Source of the DNA: an uncultured Anaerolineae bacterium
Lineage (GTDB): Bacteria > Chloroflexota > Anaerolineae > Aggregatilineales > Phototrophicaceae
DNA length: 64,000 nt
Direction of reading: 5' to 3'
NCBI GenBank assembly: GCA_937944445.1
Contig: CALDYP010000023.1
Span: 62,001-126,000, forward strand
The position numbers were made by a program, and so were the translations under genes. Positions 24,366 to 33,447 of the stretch are shown here, piece after piece. The notes under the pieces were generated by a model, which was not told the DNA's origin, ran no database searches, and saw only the letters and a list, made by a program, of their open reading frames with translations. Position 1 is the first letter of the stretch. Each line of letters begins with the position of its first letter.

Positions 24366-25043
24366 ATGCTAAAACAGATTCTGCGCACGTTTGATGAGAA
24401 AGTGTTGTTTCCATATCGACATACACAACTCACTAAAAAACTACTCCCGATGATCGACAACGTAAGCACCATCTTAGACGTCGGCACAGGAGACGGACAC
24501 TTAGCACATCTCATTAGTCAGGAAACTGGCGCGCAGATATTAGGCTTGGACGTGTGCCCACAACCGCATCCACATATCGACATTCACCTATACGATGGGC
24601 AAAAATTCCCCTTCCCTGATAAGACTTTCGACTGTGTGTTGATGATCGATATGCTTCATCACACCAACAACGTCTCACAGATGATGAAAGAAGCCTGTCG
24701 AGTATCCAGCCAGTTTGTAATCGTGAAAGATCACTTCTGGAAAAATCGCTTTGACCTCAGCGTGCTGTATGTAGCCGATTATTTGGGGAACATCCCCTAC
24801 GGCGTCCCGCTGCCATACAACTTTCTCAGCTTGTTGCAGTGGCACGACCTATTCGCAGAGCAATCACACACTGTCGTTGACATTGACACGTTCAAATTCA
24901 ACTACTTAGAACCCGGCCAACACATTTTGGCCAAGCTGGCATCCACTGAGATAATGCAAGAGACAAATTCTTCGCTGTCCATCGGGCACAGCATTGGCCA
25001 CACACCTACCGATCAAGCGATGGTGGCCGATTGGACGGAATAG
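24366..25043 (+). CDS. SAM-dependent class I methyltransferase, probably acquired
   Basis: A 225-residue methyltransferase of the Methyltransf_11 type. Motif I is ILDVGTGDGHLAHLI (about residues 36-50), the motif II acid is in ILGLDVC, and motif IV is FDCVLMIDMLHHTNN; a HFWKN stretch after VIVKD follows. The substrate is unknown; the fold is used for quinones, lipids and natural products alike. The gene is visibly more AT-rich than all neighbours and sits alone, on the opposite strand, in the middle of the ribosomal cluster, which suggests horizontal transfer. TTAGGAG lies 7 nt before the ATG. Confidence 0.85.
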   Translation: MLKQILRTFDEKVLFPYRHTQLTKKLLPMIDNVSTILDVGTGDGHLAHLISQETGAQILGLDVCPQPHPHIDIHLYDGQKFPFPDKTFDCVLMIDMLHHTNNVSQMMKEACRVSSQFVIVKDHFWKNRFDLSVLYVADYLGNIPYGVPLPYNFLSLLQWHDLFAEQSHTVVDIDTFKFNYLEPGQHILAKLASTEIMQETNSSLSIGHSIGHTPTDQAMVADWTE

Positions 25044-25061
25044 CACTCAAAGCCCACATGG

Positions 25062-26789
25062 TTATTCTATGTGGAAAGAGGGTGGCCCCATCTGTGCAGC
25101 GCAGCTTCCGTCTAACGTACTGAATGGGTCTAGTAGAAACTGCACCGCGATGGACGTCGGGCAGGGCTTGCCAACAACATCAATGAGGCCGTGCCCCATG
25201 CCCGGAAACACAAAGTGCGTGCTGTTCGGTAGGTAATCCGCGGCGGCTTGGCCCCACGCAGGCGGCGTGATCGGGTCATACTCTCCACTGAGCACGAGCA
25301 CCGGCAGATCGCTCATAACTGGCTCATTTTCCAATCCTGAGGCCGCCTCAACGCCCCAGATGTTGCAGCTTGCGAACTGGCGCTCTACGTCGTAAAGCAG
25401 CGCGTTCGCTAGGCTGCGCGGCAGATCGCTCGCCAGCCGTTCCGCAACGCGCAGGCTGTTGAACGGGATCTCTTCGTGGCATTCGACGCTGTTGAAGATG
25501 CCCTCACTGTCGTCGTCAATCCAGCCGTAGGCTTCGGCAATCAGCGCGTCGTACTCGTCCTCGTCAAGCGGGCGTAGGATGGCGCTCAAATCGCTCATCG
25601 TAGCAGCGCCCAACAGCTCCATCAGCCGTCGATCGAGCGCTTCTTGCTCTGCTGCGGGGCGTTCTGGCTCAGTAGTGTAGAGCACTTCCAGAAGCGCTAA
25701 CAACTCATCATCGTCCAGCGCGCTGATATACTCCAGATAAACCTCAACGCTCACAAAGCTGAAGAAGGTCGCCGCGTATTGATCGAACTCTTCATCCGTC
25801 ATCTGCTCAAGCTGGACAGCCCAATCATCGCTGCGATAGCTGCTGTAGAGCGTGTAGGCGTCGTAATCGCGGTTGGCGGCGGCTGTGATGATGATGGGCA
25901 GGTAAGGCAGCGCGGTCGTTGAATACATCAACCCAAACAAATCGTTGACCACATCATCGCCCGTGATTTCCTCGCGGTCGTCACCGCGCATCGGGCGGCG
26001 GTTCAAGTCGTCGATCATCTGCAGGAACGTCTGCCGCAGGTTAGGGTATGCCTCGTTGCAGGCACGCGACGCCGCACAATCACGGAACAAGACTTCAAAA
26101 GCGCGCGCGCCGTTCAAGGCCTGTTCCTCGTAGCCGTTGACGTTGGGCGGGTAGACGCTGTCGAGGATGACCGAGCGGATGCGCTCAGGGTAGTCACGGA
26201 TCGTCGTCAAGGCCAAGCGAGTTCCATAAGAGACGCCGTAGAGCGTGACCGCTGGCAGCCCAAGCGCCCGAATCAGCGCGTCAACGTCGGCGGCGCTCTC
26301 TGCGCTGGTGTAGGCGCTCAACGTCACCCCCTCACGGATCAGCCGCTGCCGACAGAGATCCTCAGGATCGGCGCTGGCTGGCAAGCTGTCGTCCTCGAAT
26401 TCAGGACAGTTGAGGGATGGCGTGCTGTGGCCTGTGCCCCGCTGATCGAAGAGGATCACGTCTGCATATTGACGTAAGGTGCTGTTCAACCAATCATGCA
26501 CGCCTGTGATGGCGCTGCCACCCGGGCCGCCCTCTAGATAAATGATGGGGGCGATTGGATCAGCCGCAGTGGTTTTCAAAATCACCACCTTAAGCGTCAC
26601 CACGTTGTCAGACAAGCCGCGTCGACTCTCCGGCACTTGCACCGTCCCACAGATGATCGTCTCGCCCTCCACCTCAGGCTCCCAGATCAAAAACGGGCAC
26701 GGCGCTTCAATAAACACTGGCGATTCAAACGCGTCGGCTAGGCTCAGCCCACCCAAGAGCAGCAACGCAGCAGCAACAATCAGGCGCAT
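25062..26789 (-). CDS. Secreted alpha/beta hydrolase, TAP-like (proline iminopeptidase type)
   Basis: A 575-residue exported hydrolase. A signal peptide (MRLIVAAALLLLGGLSLADA) is followed by an alpha/beta fold: oxyanion segment YLEGGPGGSA, FDQRGTGHS, nucleophile elbow GVSYGTR (Ser187), a long helical lid, then Asp in LSGEYDPITPP and His in GMGHGL near the end. The C-terminal TAP-like domain and layout match tripeptidyl or prolyl aminopeptidases of actinobacteria and Chloroflexota. Start chosen at the ATG with GAGGAG upstream, 18 codons inside the open frame. It lies 72 nt below map and may be read with it, an unusual position in the ribosomal cluster. Confidence 0.88.
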   Translation of the reverse strand: MRLIVAAALLLLGGLSLADAFESPVFIEAPCPFLIWEPEVEGETIICGTVQVPESRRGLSDNVVTLKVVILKTTAADPIAPIIYLEGGPGGSAITGVHDWLNSTLRQYADVILFDQRGTGHSTPSLNCPEFEDDSLPASADPEDLCRQRLIREGVTLSAYTSAESAADVDALIRALGLPAVTLYGVSYGTRLALTTIRDYPERIRSVILDSVYPPNVNGYEEQALNGARAFEVLFRDCAASRACNEAYPNLRQTFLQMIDDLNRRPMRGDDREEITGDDVVNDLFGLMYSTTALPYLPIIITAAANRDYDAYTLYSSYRSDDWAVQLEQMTDEEFDQYAATFFSFVSVEVYLEYISALDDDELLALLEVLYTTEPERPAAEQEALDRRLMELLGAATMSDLSAILRPLDEDEYDALIAEAYGWIDDDSEGIFNSVECHEEIPFNSLRVAERLASDLPRSLANALLYDVERQFASCNIWGVEAASGLENEPVMSDLPVLVLSGEYDPITPPAWGQAAADYLPNSTHFVFPGMGHGLIDVVGKPCPTSIAVQFLLDPFSTLDGSCAAQMGPPSFHIE

Positions 26790-26861
26790 AATCGGCTCCT
26801 CATGATCAGCACTGAAGATGAGCTTAGCACATTTGGAGCGCACAACAAATTAAGCGACAGC

Positions 26862-27695
26862 CTACAACAGCGTTAAGATCATCGGGCCATCGGCGGTGAT
26901 AGCAATCGTGTGTTCACAGTGGGCGCACAGGCTGCGGTCGCGCGTGCGCACCGTCCAGCCGTCGGTTTCGTCCTCGTAGAGTTCGCTGCGCCCGGCGATG
27001 AGCATCGGCTCAATGGCGTAGGTCATCCCCACTTGCAGCTCGTAGTCCTCCCAACCTTGCGCGGCGCGCTGCTTGCTCGGCCACCAGTTCGGCACTTGGG
27101 GCGGCTCGTGCATCTGTCGCCCGACCCCGTGGCCGGTGTACTCGCGGGCGACGCTATAGCCCAGCTTGGCCGCGTAGCGCTCCGTCACACGCGCCACGTC
27201 GCTCACCATTGCCCCCACTTTTGACGCCGCGATGGCCGCCTCAAGCGCCCCCTCACAGGCTTGGATCAGCCGCCGCGCCGCCGGTTTGACCTCCCCCACT
27301 GCGTAAGTGAAGGCCGCGTCCCCCACAAAGCCTTGATAGAAACAAGCGGTGTCAAGGCTGATGATGTCACCCTCCTGCACGACACGATCCGCCCGTGGGA
27401 CGCCGTGCACCAGCTCATCGTTGATGCTGGCGTTGATCGTGGCCGGGTAAGGGCGGTGATTGCCCGGCGCATAGCCTAGAAAGCACGGGGTCGCGCCATG
27501 GTCGCGGATGACCGTCTCAGCGATTTTGTCGAGTTCCAGCGTGGTGATCCCCGGTCGCAGCGCCTCACGCATGGCAGCATGGGCGCGCGCGGTGATGCGC
27601 CCCGCCTCGCGCATGATGGCGATCTCCTCAGGCGTTTTCAGCACAGGGCGGCGCTGCGGCGCACGCGCCGGGGTGGAACGGATCAGATCATTCAT
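26862..27695 (-). CDS. map: Methionine aminopeptidase type I
   Basis: Removes the initiator Met from new proteins. All five metal ligands are in place: Asp in IISLDTA and 11 residues later in GFVGDAA, His in YTGHGVGRQMHEPP, Glu in AIEPML and Glu in CEHTIAI. At 277 residues it has a longer N-terminus (about 20 residues, Arg/Pro-rich) than the E. coli enzyme. The start overlaps the adk stop by 8 nt, so both are translationally coupled. Confidence 0.97.
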   Translation of the reverse strand: MNDLIRSTPARAPQRRPVLKTPEEIAIMREAGRITARAHAAMREALRPGITTLELDKIAETVIRDHGATPCFLGYAPGNHRPYPATINASINDELVHGVPRADRVVQEGDIISLDTACFYQGFVGDAAFTYAVGEVKPAARRLIQACEGALEAAIAASKVGAMVSDVARVTERYAAKLGYSVAREYTGHGVGRQMHEPPQVPNWWPSKQRAAQGWEDYELQVGMTYAIEPMLIAGRSELYEDETDGWTVRTRDRSLCAHCEHTIAITADGPMILTLL

Positions 27696-28392
27696 CGAGG
27701 ATCGTCTTGATGGCTTGGCTCACGACATCAATGGACTGAGTTGCATCGACACGGTGGAGCAGGCTCCCCTGCTGCGCGTAGTATTCGATGAGCGGCTGCG
27801 TGTCGCGCAGGTAGGTTTCAATCCGCACAATCACGGCGTGCGCGTCCGCGTCGTCGGGGCGGCGCTTGAGCACCTCCCCGCTCGGCAGCACTGCCACCAC
27901 TTTCGGGGGGTACTCGTCGTTGGGCGATTTTTCGTGCCGAACGGTCAAGCCGTCTGCGCGGTAGTAGATGTTGTAGCTGTCGCCGTTGGCGGCGGTTACA
28001 CGGCCAAACGCCCGCTTGAAGGCCGTGAAGGGGTCTACCTCCAACAAGATAGCCGCCTTCAGCGCGTGGCCGCGCTCTTGCAGATAAGCGTCCAGAAACG
28101 CGGCCTGATTGGGCGTGCGCGGGTAGCCGTCCAAAATCGCGCCATTGGCACAATCCGACTGCGCCAGCCGATTCGCCACGACTTGGTTCGTCAGGTCGTC
28201 GTTGATGAGTTGCCCCGCTGCCATGATCGCCTGTACCTGCCGCGCTAGGTCGTCCTCGCGCGTTTTCATCCCACGAAAGATGTCGCCGGTGGACACGTGC
28301 GGGATGCCATACTGCTGATGGATGAACTTGGCCTGCTCGCCCTTGCCGGCCCCCTGCGGCCCCATCAGCAGCACAAATAACGGACTACTCAT
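27688..28392 (-). CDS. adk: Adenylate kinase with an altered P-loop
   Basis: Nucleoside monophosphate kinase that interconverts ATP, ADP and AMP. The AMP-site motif STGDIFR, the DGYPRTPNQ signature (normally DGFPRT) and the LID-side KRRPDD are present. The P-loop reads GPQGAGKGEQ: the Thr that normally follows GKG is Glu. The LID lacks zinc cysteines and carries an insert with NIYYRADGLTVRHEKSP. At 234 residues it is longer than usual. It keeps the classic secY-adk-map order but is separated from secY by about 160 nt. Confidence 0.92.
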   Translation of the reverse strand: MSSPLFVLLMGPQGAGKGEQAKFIHQQYGIPHVSTGDIFRGMKTREDDLARQVQAIMAAGQLINDDLTNQVVANRLAQSDCANGAILDGYPRTPNQAAFLDAYLQERGHALKAAILLEVDPFTAFKRAFGRVTAANGDSYNIYYRADGLTVRHEKSPNDEYPPKVVAVLPSGEVLKRRPDDADAHAVIVRIETYLRDTQPLIEYYAQQGSLLHRVDATQSIDVVSQAIKTILDE

Positions 28393-28480
28393 GATGTATT
28401 TCTCCTAGACGCGGTAAAAATTGTTGTTATCCTGAAAAGTTATCATTGTCGGTTGCTCAAGCGCGGCGCGTAATAGGCCG

Positions 28481-28506
28481 TAAGGGCGACTCGTAAGCCG
28501 CCCTTA
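28481..28506 (-). promoter_or_regulatory. Hairpin in the adk-secY spacer
   Basis: Perfect 8-bp stem (TAAGGGCG/CGCCCTTA, loop 10) in the 159-nt spacer between adk and secY. No U-run follows on the minus strand, so it is not a simple terminator; it could stabilise or process the mRNA. No clear promoter is seen in the rest of the spacer. Confidence 0.4.
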
Positions 28507-28551
28507 ACCTTTGCTGTTCTAAATTACCACGACAACACAGCTTTGAACCGC

Positions 28552-29883
28552 CTAGCTCATGAAGCTCTCGTAGTTGCGCATGACCAACTGCGCTTCAAGC
28601 TGGCGCAGCGTGTCGATCACGACGCCCGTCACGATGATCAACCCACTGCCAGATAGCACATAGGCTGGGTTGTTGGCGGTGTTCGTCACCTCTAACGGGA
28701 ATAGAATCCCGTTGATGAAGCCCACGATGCCGGGCAAGATGGCGATGATCCCGAGGAACAGCGCGCCCACAAACGTGATGCGGCGCGTCACGCGCTGGAT
28801 GTATTCCTCCGTCTTCTGCCCCGGGCGAATGCCGGGGATGAACCCGCCCTGCCGTTGCAACGTCTCCGCCAGCCGATAGTTACCTACCATCACGTCCGCG
28901 TAGAAGAACGTGAACGCGAAGGTCATCACGAAGAAGATGCCCCAGTACACTAGCCCGGTCTGATTGCCGAGCGACTGCTGAATGCTGTAGAAGAACGACC
29001 CGACTGGTGGGTTGAACACGCCGATGATGATGGCCGGGAAGGTAATGATCGACTGGGCGAAGATCAGCGGGATCATGCCCACTGGGTTCACGCGCAGCGG
29101 GATGAACTGGCCGCGCGCCTGCGTGGTCTTGTTGCCACGAACGCGCTTGCCATACTGCACCGGAATCCGCCGCACGCCCTCGCTGATGTAGATGATCACC
29201 GGCACGCAGATCACCAGAATCAGCACGAACACGATCAAGTTGTAAAGCGCTTGATCTTGGTTGCTGGCCAACAGGTTGATCAGGTTGGAGGGGGCGGTCG
29301 CCACGATGCCGCTGAAGATGATGATCGAGATACCGTTGCCCAAGCCCTGCTCGGTCACCAGCTCGCCCAGCCACACCGCGAACATCGTGCCCGCCGTCAT
29401 CGTGATGATGACCGTCAGCGTCAGCCCGATGTCTGAGCCGAACCCCGGAATAATCGGGCGGCCCGTCGTGGTGAGGGCGCTGAAGATGCCGATCTGCCCC
29501 AACGATTGCAGCACCGCCATCGGGATGGCCAAAAAGTAGGTATAGCGCTGGATTTTCTCTTGGCCGCCCGGCTCACGCTGGATTGCTTCCAGTGCGGGGA
29601 TGATCGGAATCAAGAGTTGGAAGATGATGGACGCCGTGATGTAGGGGTAAACGCCGTTGGCCAGAATGCTGAAGTTCTGGACGGCCCCGCCCGACAACAG
29701 GTTCAACACCCCGACGAAGCTAGCCGCCGCCTGATTGTTCAACACAGATTCCAACGCAACGCGATCCACGCCCACCACCGGCACATGTGTGCCGAACTGG
29801 TAGATCACCAAGATGAACAGCGTGAACAGGATTTTGTTGCGGATTTCAGGCAGCCCAAAGGCATTTCTCAAAGCCCGTATCAT
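28552..29883 (-). CDS. secY: Protein translocase subunit SecY
   Basis: Channel subunit of the Sec translocase with ten membrane helices. Start MIRALRNAFGLPEIRNKILFTL, the plug-region GGAVQNFSILANGVYPYITASII, the VTEQGLGNGIS loop, VRRIPVQYGKRVRG in the ribosome-facing loop and the late RQGGFIPGIRPG motif are all diagnostic. The start used has GAGG 9 nt upstream; the open frame above it is not SecY-like. Length 443 is normal. Located after rplO, as in most spc operons. Confidence 0.97.
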   Translation of the reverse strand: MIRALRNAFGLPEIRNKILFTLFILVIYQFGTHVPVVGVDRVALESVLNNQAAASFVGVLNLLSGGAVQNFSILANGVYPYITASIIFQLLIPIIPALEAIQREPGGQEKIQRYTYFLAIPMAVLQSLGQIGIFSALTTTGRPIIPGFGSDIGLTLTVIITMTAGTMFAVWLGELVTEQGLGNGISIIIFSGIVATAPSNLINLLASNQDQALYNLIVFVLILVICVPVIIYISEGVRRIPVQYGKRVRGNKTTQARGQFIPLRVNPVGMIPLIFAQSIITFPAIIIGVFNPPVGSFFYSIQQSLGNQTGLVYWGIFFVMTFAFTFFYADVMVGNYRLAETLQRQGGFIPGIRPGQKTEEYIQRVTRRITFVGALFLGIIAILPGIVGFINGILFPLEVTNTANNPAYVLSGSGLIIVTGVVIDTLRQLEAQLVMRNYESFMS

Positions 29884-29981
29884 AAAAGCAAACCTCTCAT
29901 ACCCTGTGGAGAGCAGCGCGGCTGCTCGGTTAGGCATTGCAAAGGCGGGTGATGAGCCTGTCATCTCCCGCCTCGTGTCTG

Positions 29982-30506
29982 TTACTTCAGCTTGCGGCCT
30001 GCGGCAATGTCTTCCTTGCGCAGCTTCTTCACCGTTGCCAACGCGCCAGTGATCACCAGCTCATGGCGGACAATCGTCCCGCCCGCTTTTTCGACTTTCT
30101 CGGCTGCCGACTTCGTCACACGGTGGGCGTGCAGAGTCAGCGCTTTGTCAAGGTCGCCGCGCCCCAGCAGCACAATTGGCTTGCTCGCGTCGCGGATGAT
30201 GCCCGCAGCGGCCAGCGCCTCCGGCGTCACCTCTGTGCCCGCCTCAAAGCGGTCGTTGACTGCAGCGAGGTTGACCTCTTGATACTCGATGCGGAACAGG
30301 TTCTTGAAACCCCGTTTGAAGGGCAGGCGGCGCACCAACGGCAGCTGACCACCCTCAAAGTAGGCACGCATGCCGCTGCGGCCACGCGCCCCAGCGCCCT
30401 TCGTGCCGCGGCCAGCCGTCTTGCCCTTGCCCGCCGCAATGCCACGCCCGACGCGCGTTCTAGGCTTGTGGCTGCCCGGAGTAGGTTGTAATTCGTGTAG
30501 TTTCAT
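29982..30506 (-). CDS. rplO: 50S ribosomal protein uL15
   Basis: Large-subunit assembly protein. The start [22 protein letters not shown], the [15 protein letters not shown] Gly-rich tail that threads into rRNA, and [19 protein letters not shown] are typical. At 174 residues it is longer than the usual 145-150 because of a C-terminal extension with [20 protein letters not shown] 98-nt spacer precedes secY. Confidence 0.97.
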   Translation of the reverse strand: MKLHELQPTPGSHKPRTRVGRGIAAGKGKTAGRGTKGAGARGRSGMRAYFEGGQLPLVRRLPFKRGFKNLFRIEYQEVNLAAVNDRFEAGTEVTPEALAAAGIIRDASKPIVLLGRGDLDKALTLHAHRVTKSAAEKVEKAGGTIVRHELVITGALATVKKLRKEDIAAGRKLK

Positions 30507-30525
30507 ATCGCTTCCCTTTCGCGGC

Positions 30526-30723
30526 TTAGTCCGCTGGTTCCACCTTGACGAGGTGTGTCACCGTGTTGATCATGCCGCGGGTCTGCGGCGTGTCCGGCAG
30601 TTCCACCGTCGCCTTCAGCCGACGCAGCCCCAGCGCGATCAAGGTGTCTTTCTGACGTTGATTATAGCCGATGCCGCTCTTGACCAGCGTCACGCGCAGC
30701 TTCTTCGTGTTCGTCTCAGCCAT
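30526..30723 (-). CDS. rpmD: 50S ribosomal protein uL30
   Basis: A 65-residue protein with [21 protein letters not shown] and the [14 protein letters not shown] end that define uL30. Its ATG overlaps the rpsE stop by 1 nt, so the pair is coupled; it sits in the usual rpsE-rpmD-rplO order. Confidence 0.96.
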   Translation of the reverse strand: MAETNTKKLRVTLVKSGIGYNQRQKDTLIALGLRRLKATVELPDTPQTRGMINTVTHLVKVEPAD

Positions 30724-31280
30724 TATGACACCCCTTTACGACGCATCCAAACCGGGCTGACTTCTTTGATCGGTTTGCCGCGCATCTCAGCGAGAAGCTG
30801 CGGCCCGCGGATTTTGTCCAGCGCGTCCAAAGTAGCCATCGCCACATTGAGCAGGTTCGGGCTGCCTTGGCTCTTGGTCAAGACGTTGTGCACGCCCACA
30901 ACTTCCAACACCGCGCGCACCCCGCCGCCTGCGATGACGCCCGAGCCGGGCGCAGCCGGGATCAACAGCACCTTGCTGCCACCGTATTCACCAGTGACAG
31001 CGTGCGGCACAGTGCCCTCCACCAGTTCGTACTTCTTCAAGCTGGCGCGCGCCTTTTGGTTGGCCTTGCGGATGCTGTCTGGCACGGCGCGGCTCTTGCC
31101 GATGCCAATGCCAATGCGCCCCTGCTTGTCACCTACCACAACCACCGTGCGGAAGCCAAAACGACGGCCACCCTTGATCACTTTGGCCACGCGGCGAATA
31201 TCGACCACGCGCTCATCCAGTTCTTCACGTTCCTCTTCACGACGCTTCTCGCGCCGTTCACGACGTTGCTTTTCAGCCAT
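30723..31280 (-). CDS. rpsE: 30S ribosomal protein uS5
   Basis: Small-subunit protein that controls decoding accuracy at the mRNA entry site. Recognised from [39 protein letters not shown] and [23 protein letters not shown] 25-residue, highly charged Arg/Glu N-terminal extension ([21 protein letters not shown]) precedes the core; the total of 185 residues is longer than E. coli. Confidence 0.97.
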   Translation of the reverse strand: MAEKQRRERREKRREEEREELDERVVDIRRVAKVIKGGRRFGFRTVVVVGDKQGRIGIGIGKSRAVPDSIRKANQKARASLKKYELVEGTVPHAVTGEYGGSKVLLIPAAPGSGVIAGGGVRAVLEVVGVHNVLTKSQGSPNLLNVAMATLDALDKIRGPQLLAEMRGKPIKEVSPVWMRRKGVS

Positions 31281-31293
31281 GCTGTTCTCTCCG

Positions 31294-31668
31294 CTAGAAT
31301 TCTAGGCCGCCCGCGCGCGCACCCTCAGCCAACGCTGCGATGCGCCCGTGATAACGATAGCCACCCCGATCAAATACGACAGCGGAGATGCCCGCCTCTT
31401 TCGCTCGCTTAGCGACCGTCTCGCCCACGATCTTCGACGCTTCTACCTTCGTCTTGCCGACAATGGCAGCGGCAACATCCTTATCAATCGTCGAAGCGGA
31501 AGCCAGCGTCTTGCCAGTCTCATCGTCGATCACTTGGGCGTAAATGTTGCTCAAGCTGCGGTATACGTTGAGGCGCGGGCGAGCCGCCGTACCAGCCAAC
31601 TTGGCACGCACCCGTGTCTGACGACGGCGGCGAGCCAGAATCTTGTCCTTACCCGTTTTTTCACTCAT
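31294..31668 (-). CDS. rplR: 50S ribosomal protein uL18
   Basis: 5S rRNA-binding protein. The basic start [27 protein letters not shown] is followed by [20 protein letters not shown] and ends [28 protein letters not shown], all standard. Length 124. Confidence 0.97.
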   Translation of the reverse strand: MSEKTGKDKILARRRRQTRVRAKLAGTAARPRLNVYRSLSNIYAQVIDDETGKTLASASTIDKDVAAAIVGKTKVEASKIVGETVAKRAKEAGISAVVFDRGGYRYHGRIAALAEGARAGGLEF

Positions 31669-31674
31669 AGCGTC

Positions 31675-32244
31675 CTACTTCTTCTTACCCTTGCCGCCAC
31701 CCTTGGCTGCCTTGCCTGCCTTGCGACGGATCACCTCGTTGTCATAGCGCACCCCTTTGCCCAGATACGGCTCCGGTGGTCGCCACGAGCGAATAACAGC
31801 GGCCATTTGCCCGACCTGCTCTTTGTCAATCCCGTTCACATGCAGCGTGCGACCACGCGCATCCTGCGGCGCTTCAAACGAGATGTTGGCGGGCGGTTCG
31901 ATCACAATCGGATGGCTGTAGCCGAGCTTCAGTTCAAGGTTCTTGCCGTTGACAATCGCCTGATAGCCCACGCCCTCAATCAACAGCGTGCGGCGGAAGC
32001 CCGTGCTCACCCCTGTGACCATGTTAGCCAGCAAGGCGCGCGTCAGACCGTGTAGCGCTTTGTGGTGGCGCAGGTCAGTCGGCCGCTCGACGGTCAGCTC
32101 GTTGTTTTCCAGCTTGATGACCATATCCGGGTTGAAGGTGCGCGAAAGCGTGCCCTTCGGGCCGGTCACCGTGACTTCGTTCTTGTTGATCTTCACCTCG
32201 ACCTTTGCAGGCACGGGGATGACCTTCTTACCAATACGCGACAT
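31675..32244 (-). CDS. rplF: 50S ribosomal protein uL6
   Basis: Two-domain protein near the factor-binding site. Start SRIGKKVIPVPAKVEVKI, GPKGTLSRTF, then the second-domain ANISFEA and GKQVAAVIRSWRPPEPYLGKG-like end with GVRYDNEVIRRKAGKAAKGG. Here the usual IRxxRxPEPYKGKGI site reads IRSWRPPEPYLGKGV. Length 189 with a Lys/Gly-rich tail. Confidence 0.97.
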   Translation of the reverse strand: MSRIGKKVIPVPAKVEVKINKNEVTVTGPKGTLSRTFNPDMVIKLENNELTVERPTDLRHHKALHGLTRALLANMVTGVSTGFRRTLLIEGVGYQAIVNGKNLELKLGYSHPIVIEPPANISFEAPQDARGRTLHVNGIDKEQVGQMAAVIRSWRPPEPYLGKGVRYDNEVIRRKAGKAAKGGGKGKKK

Positions 32245-32256
32245 GGCTGTCCTCCC

Positions 32257-32667
32257 TTAGTAGACGTAGCACAGCACTTCGCCGCCCAGCCCCTCTTTGC
32301 GGGCTTGCTGTGCAGTCATCACGCCCTTCGGCGTGGTGATGATGGCGATGCCTGTGCCACTCAGGACGATGGGCAGCTCGCTGCGCTTGCGATAGACGCG
32401 ACGCCCGGGCTTGCTCACGCGCTGGAGCGCAGTGATGACCGGGCGACGCTCACGGCGGCTGCCAAAATACTTGAGCGTGATGTGCAGCATCGGCACAGGC
32501 GACGCCTCAACGATGCTGTAGTCCTCAATGAACCCCTCCTCTTTGAGGATGCGGGCCAACTCGACTTTGATGTTGGAGCGCGGGATGTCCACCGTTTTCT
32601 GGCGCGCCATTAGGGCGTTGCGCAAACGGGTGAGCATGTCCGCAATCGGATCATTTGTTGTGTTCAT
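32257..32667 (-). CDS. rpsH: 30S ribosomal protein uS8
   Basis: Central-domain assembly protein that in E. coli also represses the spc operon. [18 protein letters not shown] at the start, [20 protein letters not shown] in the middle, VISRPG-like KPGRRVYRK and the end [31 protein letters not shown] are diagnostic. Length 136. Confidence 0.98.
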   Translation of the reverse strand: MNTTNDPIADMLTRLRNALMARQKTVDIPRSNIKVELARILKEEGFIEDYSIVEASPVPMLHITLKYFGSRRERRPVITALQRVSKPGRRVYRKRSELPIVLSGTGIAIITTPKGVMTAQQARKEGLGGEVLCYVY

Positions 32668-32676
32668 GCGGGCCTC

Positions 32677-32859
32677 CTACCAGCTTGACTTGACCATGCC
32701 CGGGATCTGCCCCTGCAGCGCCATCTCACGCACGCAGATACGGCACAGGCCAAACCGACGGTAGTACCCACGAGCGCGCCCGCAGCGCTTGCAGCGGTTG
32801 CGCACCTGAACGTCAAACTTGCGACGTTCCTCACGATATGCCATACACTTCTTTGCCAT
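32677..32859 (-). CDS. rpsN: 30S ribosomal protein uS14, zinc (type Z)
   Basis: A 60-residue short form with an intact zinc site: [18 protein letters not shown] and [10 protein letters not shown] (CxxC ... CxxC). Start [16 protein letters not shown]. Together with zinc-type bL36 and uL24 it shows a set of C+ ribosomal proteins in this organism. Confidence 0.97.
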   Translation of the reverse strand: MAKKCMAYREERRKFDVQVRNRCKRCGRARGYYRRFGLCRICVREMALQGQIPGMVKSSW

Positions 32860-32867
32860 AGCTGTCT

Positions 32868-33431
32868 CTACCTCTTGATGTCATTAAAAGGCATGCCGAG
32901 CAGCGTGAGCAGGCGGCGGCCTTCTTCGTCAGATTGGGCGCTGGTGACGATGGTCACTTCCATCCCGCGCACCTTGTCGATGCTGTCGAAAGGCACTTCC
33001 GGGAAGATCAACTGTTCGCGTAGGCCAATGGTGTAGTTGCCGCGCCCATCAAACTTGGACGGAACCCCACGAAAGTCACGGATACGCGGCAGGGCGATGT
33101 TCACGAGGCGGTCATAAAACGCCCACATGCGTTCACCGCGCAGCGTCACCTTTACGCCAATAGCGCGGCCTTCGCGCAGTTTGAAGCCGGCGATGCTCTT
33201 ACGTGCCCGCGTGATCACCGGCTGCTGGCCAGTGATGATGCGCAGCGTGTCTACGGCGTAATCCAACACTTTCGGGTTGTCGTTGGCCTCGCCCGCCCCC
33301 ACGTTGAGGACGATCTTCTTGATTGCGGGCACGCGCATCGGGTTGTCGTACCCAAACTCTTCCATCAGCGCCGGGAACACCTCGCTGCGGTAGCGTGCCA
33401 GCATACGCGGCAGTTCTTTGGTTTCACTCAT
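32868..33431 (-). CDS. rplE: 50S ribosomal protein uL5
   Basis: 5S rRNA-binding protein of the central protuberance. [42 protein letters not shown] and [26 protein letters not shown] are diagnostic. The start is the ATG giving [11 protein letters not shown]; the frame above it runs into rplX and is not used. Length 187. Confidence 0.97.
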   Translation of the reverse strand: MSETKELPRMLARYRSEVFPALMEEFGYDNPMRVPAIKKIVLNVGAGEANDNPKVLDYAVDTLRIITGQQPVITRARKSIAGFKLREGRAIGVKVTLRGERMWAFYDRLVNIALPRIRDFRGVPSKFDGRGNYTIGLREQLIFPEVPFDSIDKVRGMEVTIVTSAQSDEEGRRLLTLLGMPFNDIKR

Positions 33432-33447
33432 TTTGATCACGCTCCGC

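Noticed and set aside
25054-25074. CCACAT/ATGTGG inverted repeat between the convergent methyltransferase and hydrolase genes
   Set aside because: Only 6 bp, loop of 9, no U-run and it overlaps the hydrolase stop; too weak to call a terminator.
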